Positions 59,662 to 64,000 of a stretch of 64,000 nt of DNA are shown here, piece after piece (positions within the stretch are counted from its first letter, which is position 1; every line of letters begins with the position of its first letter). This DNA is from Butyricicoccus_A sp963620595 (lineage in GTDB: Bacteria; Bacillota; Clostridia; Oscillospirales; Butyricicoccaceae): the NCBI GenBank assembly GCA_963620595.1, contig CAVFAY010000003.1, forward strand, positions 62,001-126,000. The letters are read 5' to 3'. The notes beneath the pieces were generated by a model. The model was not told the origin of the DNA, did no database searches, and worked only from the letters and a program-made list of their open reading frames with translations. A program made the position numbers and the translations under genes.

Positions 59662-62265
59662 TTATTCCACCATTTTTTGCAGCTCAAATACCAGATTGAG
59701 CGCCTCAATCGGCGTCATGGTATTGACATTGACTGCGCGCAATTTCTCTGCCACATCATCTGACTGATAGCTGGACAGAGACATCTGCGTTGCTTCTTCC
59801 TCCGCGTCTTCCACTTCATGCACCTCAATCTTCGGCGCATGGTCTTCTAAATCCTTAAGAATTGCCTTTGCGCGGCGCAGCACCGGCTTCGGAACTCCTG
59901 CCAGCTTTGCCACAGCAATACCATAGCTGTCATCCGCACCGCCCGGAATGATCTTGCGTAGGAACGTAATATCCTCGCCGCGTTTTTTGACAGCGATATT
60001 ATAGTTCTTGACACCTTCCATCAAATCTTCCAGTGCAGTCAATTCGTGATAATGCGTGGCAAACAGCGTGCGGGCACCGATTTTCTTCGGATCTGCGATG
60101 TATTCTACCACAGCACGGGCAATGCTCATGCCGTCAAACGTGGATGTACCTCGACCGATCTCATCGAGAATCACCAAACTAAATCGCGTCGCATGCGTCA
60201 AAATATCTGCCACTTCGCTCATCTCAACCATAAATGTCGATTGTCCGCTCGCCAGATCATCCGATGCACCGACACGCGTAAACACGCGGTCAGCGATACC
60301 GATACGGGCGGACTTTGCCGGAACAAAAGAGCCCATCTGTGCCATAATGGTAATCAACGCGACCTGACGCATATATGTCGATTTACCTGCCATATTGGGG
60401 CCGGTAATCACAGCAATGCGGTTTGCCTTGTCATCCAGCAGCGTATCATTTGCAATAAACATCGTATCGCGCAGCATACGTTCCACGACCGGATGTCTGC
60501 CTTCCTTGATGTCGATAACCGGAGAATATTCCACCTCCGGGCAGCAATACTGATACAAATCCGCCACTTCTGCCAGCGAACACAGCACATCCGTCTGCGC
60601 CAAGGTCTGTGCAGTAATTTGGATTCGATGCACAGCAGCAGAAATCTGTTCGCGTACTTCTGTAAATAGTTGATATTCCAGATCGGTGATGCGCTCCTGT
60701 GCCTGCAAAACAGTATTTTCATACTGCTTGAGTTCATCGGTAATATATCGTTCTGCATTTGCGAGTGTCTGTTTGCGCACATAATGCGCCGGAACCTTGT
60801 CCGCCAGCGAACGCGCGACCTCAATATAATAGCCAAAGACACGGTTATAACCGACTTTCAGCTTGGAAATGCCGGTTGCCTCGCGTTCTCGCTCTTCAAT
60901 CGCTGCAATAGAGCCTTTGCCGCCCGATGCAATGTCGCGCAACTTATCCAGCTCTTCGCTGTATCCCTCTTGAATAAAACCGCCCTCACGCAGAGAAAAC
61001 GGTGGATCTTCGACAATGGCCGCTTGAATCAATTGCTTGACATCTTGCAGTTCATCCATAGATTCGCACAGGACTTGCAGCATGGAGGATTGGCACTGTG
61101 CCAGCTGAATCCGAATTTCCGGCACATGCTCCAATGTCGCGCACATGCTTCGCATATCCCGACAATTGGCTGTTCCATAGACAATGCGGCCAATCAGACG
61201 TTCAATGTCAAACATCTGGCGCATTTCATCTGTCAAAGCGGTACGTCGAACCAAATCATCCTTCAGTTCTCCGACTGCTTTTTGTCTCTGAAGAATCTGA
61301 TTGGGGCTGCGAAGCGGCTTGCTCATCCATTGGCGCAGCAACCGTGCGCCCATCGCCGTCTTGGTATGGTCGAGTACCCACAGCAGTGAGCCGCGCTTTT
61401 CCTTGGTGCGCATAGTCTCAAACAACTCCAGATTGCGTCTGGCATTGAGATCCAGTTCGAGATACTGTCCCTGATAATACAGCTGCAACGTATCCAAATT
61501 GGATAAGTCTGACTGCTGCGTATCCATCAAATACCGCAGTAGCGCGCCGACTGCACACACAATCATCGGATGATCCGCAACCGTTTCCGTTTCCATACTC
61601 GCTGCGAACTGTCTGCGAACCAGCTGCTCGCACGCTGCATATTCATACTGCTCATCCGTCATGCGCTCCAAACCGGAGTCCATATGTTCATGCAAAAAGT
61701 CAATGAGCGCACCATCATCCGCCGCTGCCGGATTGAGCAGCACTTCTTTTGGTGTAAAGCGACCGATCTCATTCATCGCATACACTGTCATGTCGTCGCC
61801 GGACATATCCGTCGCAAGCATTTCGCCGGTTGTAATATCTGCAAAGCAGATACCCGCACCCATCGCGCCGAAATAAACCGATGCAATATAGTTGTTGCAG
61901 TCCTCCTGCAGCATAGATGCTTCGATCACCGTGCCAGGCGTAATCGTGCGAATAATTTCACGCCGCACCAATCCCTTTGCCTTTTTGGGATCTTCGGTTT
62001 GTTCGCAGATAAACACCTTGTGTCCATTCTTGACCAGCTTGGCAATATAGCTTTCGCAGGAATGGAACGGAATGCCGCACATCGGTGCGCGCTCCTCCTG
62101 TCCGCAATTTTTTCCGGTCAGAACCAAATCCAGTTCTTTCGATGCAATTTTTGCATCATCATAGAACATTTCATAAAAATCACCGAGACGATACAGCAAA
62201 ATACCGTCCTGATTCTGATTTTTAATTTCAAAATACTGCCGCATCATCGGCGTAAGTTCAGCCAT
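59662..62265 (-). CDS. mutS: DNA mismatch repair protein MutS
   Basis: 867 aa. The mismatch-recognition N-domain starts ELTPMMRQYFEIK with the FYEMF motif for base wedging; the ABC-type ATPase carries GPNMAGKSTYMRQ (near residue 620) and DEIGRGTSTFDG. It scans for mispairs and recruits MutL, encoded 68 bp downstream. GGAAGGGG precedes the ATG, which overlaps the miaB stop by 8 bp. Confidence 0.97.
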   Translation of the reverse strand: MAELTPMMRQYFEIKNQNQDGILLYRLGDFYEMFYDDAKIASKELDLVLTGKNCGQEERAPMCGIPFHSCESYIAKLVKNGHKVFICEQTEDPKKAKGLVRREIIRTITPGTVIEASMLQEDCNNYIASVYFGAMGAGICFADITTGEMLATDMSGDDMTVYAMNEIGRFTPKEVLLNPAAADDGALIDFLHEHMDSGLERMTDEQYEYAACEQLVRRQFAASMETETVADHPMIVCAVGALLRYLMDTQQSDLSNLDTLQLYYQGQYLELDLNARRNLELFETMRTKEKRGSLLWVLDHTKTAMGARLLRQWMSKPLRSPNQILQRQKAVGELKDDLVRRTALTDEMRQMFDIERLIGRIVYGTANCRDMRSMCATLEHVPEIRIQLAQCQSSMLQVLCESMDELQDVKQLIQAAIVEDPPFSLREGGFIQEGYSEELDKLRDIASGGKGSIAAIEEREREATGISKLKVGYNRVFGYYIEVARSLADKVPAHYVRKQTLANAERYITDELKQYENTVLQAQERITDLEYQLFTEVREQISAAVHRIQITAQTLAQTDVLCSLAEVADLYQYCCPEVEYSPVIDIKEGRHPVVERMLRDTMFIANDTLLDDKANRIAVITGPNMAGKSTYMRQVALITIMAQMGSFVPAKSARIGIADRVFTRVGASDDLASGQSTFMVEMSEVADILTHATRFSLVILDEIGRGTSTFDGMSIARAVVEYIADPKKIGARTLFATHYHELTALEDLMEGVKNYNIAVKKRGEDITFLRKIIPGGADDSYGIAVAKLAGVPKPVLRRAKAILKDLEDHAPKIEVHEVEDAEEEATQMSLSSYQSDDVAEKLRAVNVNTMTPIEALNLVFELQKMVE

Positions 62266-63703
62266 GATACCCCTTCCTAATTGCTCTGCCGTACAATGCA
62301 CGCAGAGAGGTCTTTGTAATGCTCACATCGACAAAATCGCCAATATGCAAATCTTCGCCGGAAACCAGTACCAGCAGACCACCGACTGTCCTTCCGCAGT
62401 GCGTATACTCGCTGTCATCCCTGCCATTGGACAAACCGTCAATCAGGACACTCAGCTCTCGATCCTGATAAGCATCCTGCCGCACCTGATTGATGGCCTC
62501 CTGTGTTTCCAGCAGACGATTGAAGCGATCCTGCTTTTCTTCCGGCGTTGCCGCATCCGGCATTTCCGCCGCCGGTGTACCACTGCGCTTGGAATACAAA
62601 AACGTAAACAGCTGATCATACTGTCCCTGCCGCACAACGTCCAGTGTCCCTTGAAAATCTTCTTCAGTCTCGCCAGGGAAACCAACGATAATATCTGAGG
62701 ACAGCACAAGATCCGGCATATATCGCTTGGCTGCTGCAATCAGCTCCAGATATGCCTCCTTGGTATATCCGCGATTCATGCGCTTGAGAATCTGATTGGA
62801 TCCAGACTGGAACGGCAAATGCAGCTGGTGGCTGATGTGTGTTCCCTGCGCCATCGTGCGGAACAGCTTTTCCGATGCATCCTTCGGATGGCTCGTCATA
62901 AATCGCAGACGATATTCGCCCGGCACGGCATCCAGCCGCGCCAACAAATCGGAAAAGTCCATATCCATGCCCAAATCCTTGCCATACGAATTGACATTTT
63001 GACCGAGCAGGGTGATGTCCTTATAGCCTTCTTCTACTAAGCAGCGCAACTCCGCCTCAATGTCCTCCGGCTGACGGCTGCGCTCTCTGCCGCGTACATA
63101 AGGCACGATGCAGTAGGTACAGAAATTGTTGCAGCCGTACATAATGGACAGCCATGCATGGCAACCCTCGCCGCGCTGCACCGGCAGACCCTCAGCAATT
63201 TCGCCCTTTGGATCACCGGCAATTTCAAAAATGCGCTTGCTGCCATTTAAACGGTGCAGCAGCAGCTCAGGAAATCTCCACTGCATATGCGTACCGAACA
63301 CAATGTCCACGCGCGGATAGCTCTTTTTGATTTTGTCCGTGATATGCTCCTGCTGTACCATGCAGCCGCACATACAGATAACCAGATCATCGCGGGTATC
63401 TTTTAAATGCGTGTACTTGCCCATCATGCCGAACACGCGTTTTTCTGCATGTTCACGCACGGCACAGGTATTGACAACGATCACATTTGCCTTGGTATAA
63501 TCCTCGGTTCGCTGATAGCCCATATCGCGCAACATACCCGCAATGCGCTCGGTGTCCGCCTCGTTCTGCTGGCAGCCGAATGTCTGGCAGAAAAAACACT
63601 GCTGTTCCGGCAGCAGCGCATTGCGTCGGCTCACCTGTTCGATATAATCCAGCTGATGCGCAATCTGTTCCTTTGGTATTTGTCTTGAAGTTGTATTTTT
63701 CAT
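62258..63703 (-). CDS. miaB: tRNA-2-methylthio-N6-dimethylallyladenosine synthase MiaB
   Basis: 481 aa radical SAM methylthiotransferase. The N-terminal UPF0004 domain has the cluster cysteines in FGCQQNEADTERIAG, NTCAVREHAEKR and CGCMVQQ; the radical SAM motif is CNNFCTYC, followed by VRGRERSR; a TRAM domain closes the protein. It completes ms2i6A37 after MiaA. The first gene visible of the miaB-mutS-mutL-miaA-hfq group. Confidence 0.96.
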   Translation of the reverse strand: MKNTTSRQIPKEQIAHQLDYIEQVSRRNALLPEQQCFFCQTFGCQQNEADTERIAGMLRDMGYQRTEDYTKANVIVVNTCAVREHAEKRVFGMMGKYTHLKDTRDDLVICMCGCMVQQEHITDKIKKSYPRVDIVFGTHMQWRFPELLLHRLNGSKRIFEIAGDPKGEIAEGLPVQRGEGCHAWLSIMYGCNNFCTYCIVPYVRGRERSRQPEDIEAELRCLVEEGYKDITLLGQNVNSYGKDLGMDMDFSDLLARLDAVPGEYRLRFMTSHPKDASEKLFRTMAQGTHISHQLHLPFQSGSNQILKRMNRGYTKEAYLELIAAAKRYMPDLVLSSDIIVGFPGETEEDFQGTLDVVRQGQYDQLFTFLYSKRSGTPAAEMPDAATPEEKQDRFNRLLETQEAINQVRQDAYQDRELSVLIDGLSNGRDDSEYTHCGRTVGGLLVLVSGEDLHIGDFVDVSITKTSLRALYGRAIRKGYHG

Positions 63704-63718
63704 CCTATATCATCCAGT

Positions 63719-64000
63719 TTATCGAAATTCGTTGAGTTCTGCATCATATACCATCAGATGATGATAGTTTGCGCCGTCCGGTGTCAAATCCGGCAAATCG
63801 CGCACAATGGTCTTTGTGAGATATTCCGGGCTCAAATTATTGTTGCCCGCTCCAAGGATAGCATAGCAGCGCACGCAGTCTGTATCCGATTCCAGCGTGA
63901 ACGCCTTCATGTAATCCTTGATATTGACCTCTTTTTCTCCGCGCTTGGATTTTTTCATGATGAGAATCTCATCCTGTTCAAACAGTGCCTGCGCACGCTC
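63719..64000 (-). CDS. C-terminal part of a protein cut by the window edge, possibly radical-SAM-linked DUF2344
   Basis: The frame is open from the right edge to TAA at 63719, giving 93 residues in view. A start at 63958 (MKKSKRGEKEVNIKDYMKAF) is possible but has no good ribosome site, and the open frame upstream (ERAQALFEQDEILI) reads naturally into it, so this is probably the end of a larger gene. The KKSKRGEKEVNIKDY stretch recalls the C-terminal part of radical-SAM-linked DUF2344 proteins. Identity is tentative; it stops 15 bp before miaB and probably shares its transcript. Confidence 0.5.
   Translation of the reverse strand, partial: ERAQALFEQDEILIMKKSKRGEKEVNIKDYMKAFTLESDTDCVRCYAILGAGNNNLSPEYLTKTIVRDLPDLTPDGANYHHLMVYDAELNEFR

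Overview
The window reads as a chromosome segment of an anaerobic, low-to-moderate GC Firmicute, most likely class Clostridia (an Oscillospirales/Ruminococcaceae-like gut organism; the family is inference). Support comes from Clostridia-style gene orders (ymfF-ymfH-lgt, ylxM-ffh-rpsP-khpA-rimM-trmD, miaB-mutS-mutL-miaA-hfq, ylmE-sepF-ylmG-divIVA-ileS-lspA-rluD), sigma-A promoters with 17-bp spacers throughout, strong AGGAGG ribosome sites, an SLH-domain surface protein, an iron-sulfur two-subunit serine dehydratase and a BirA-controlled bioB. There are two very short remnants of foreign or decayed DNA: an IS3-family relic and a frameshifted lipoprotein gene.

Layout. 1-4.6 kb (minus): the start of rplU, then the operon ymfF-ymfH-lgt-folD. 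4.7-9.0 kb (plus): a VanZ-family gene and the SRP/ribosome/tRNA operon ylxM-ffh-rpsP-khpA-(terminator)-rimM-trmD. 9.0-16.5 kb (minus): a previously unlisted 31-codon small ORF with its own promoter and terminator, an envelope operon (UgtP-like glycosyltransferase, polysaccharide deacetylase, flippase-like membrane protein), and a sulfur/tRNA-modification operon (malY/patB, tcdA, cysteine desulfurase, ttcA-like). 16.5-25.3 kb (minus): a complete sulfate uptake and activation operon, sbp-cysT-cysW-cysA-aprA-aprB-cysD-cysN, led by a 19-codon leader peptide ending in three consecutive cysteine codons inside a stem-loop. 25.4-28.4 kb: an AraC-type regulator with a degenerate receiver domain, divergent from a MATE exporter, and a small DUF6506 protein.

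28.5-37.9 kb (plus): alanine/Na+ symporter, SLH-anchored purple-acid-phosphatase-like protein, YibE/F protein, sdaAB-sdaAA, bioB with a BirA box, tRNA-Pro(GGG), a hot-dog thioesterase, then the frameshifted lipoprotein gene and the IS3 relic. 38.2-46.8 kb (minus): a nine-gene operon under a cobalamin riboswitch. It encodes a surface lipoprotein version of the cobaltochelatase CbiK, NEAT-like/iron-transport-associated domain proteins, a BtuFCD-like importer whose ATPase carries an extra C-terminal domain, a CbiL-type methyltransferase and a second ABC transporter. 46.9-64 kb (minus): thiW behind a leader hairpin, a Cof-type HAD phosphatase, rluD, lspA, ileS, divIVA, ylmG, sepF, ylmE, an HlyD-like protein, hfq, miaA, mutL, mutS, miaB, and the 3' end of a gene running off the window.

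Two regions are the best candidates for new biology: the cysteine-codon leader peptide in front of the sulfate operon (a likely cysteine-sensing attenuator), and the B12-riboswitch operon that places a catalytically intact chelatase outside the cell next to tetrapyrrole-binding-like lipoproteins. Sulfur metabolism is a theme of the left half: sulfate import, APS formation and reduction, C-S lyase, cysteine desulfurase and tRNA thiolation lie side by side, though in separate transcription units.
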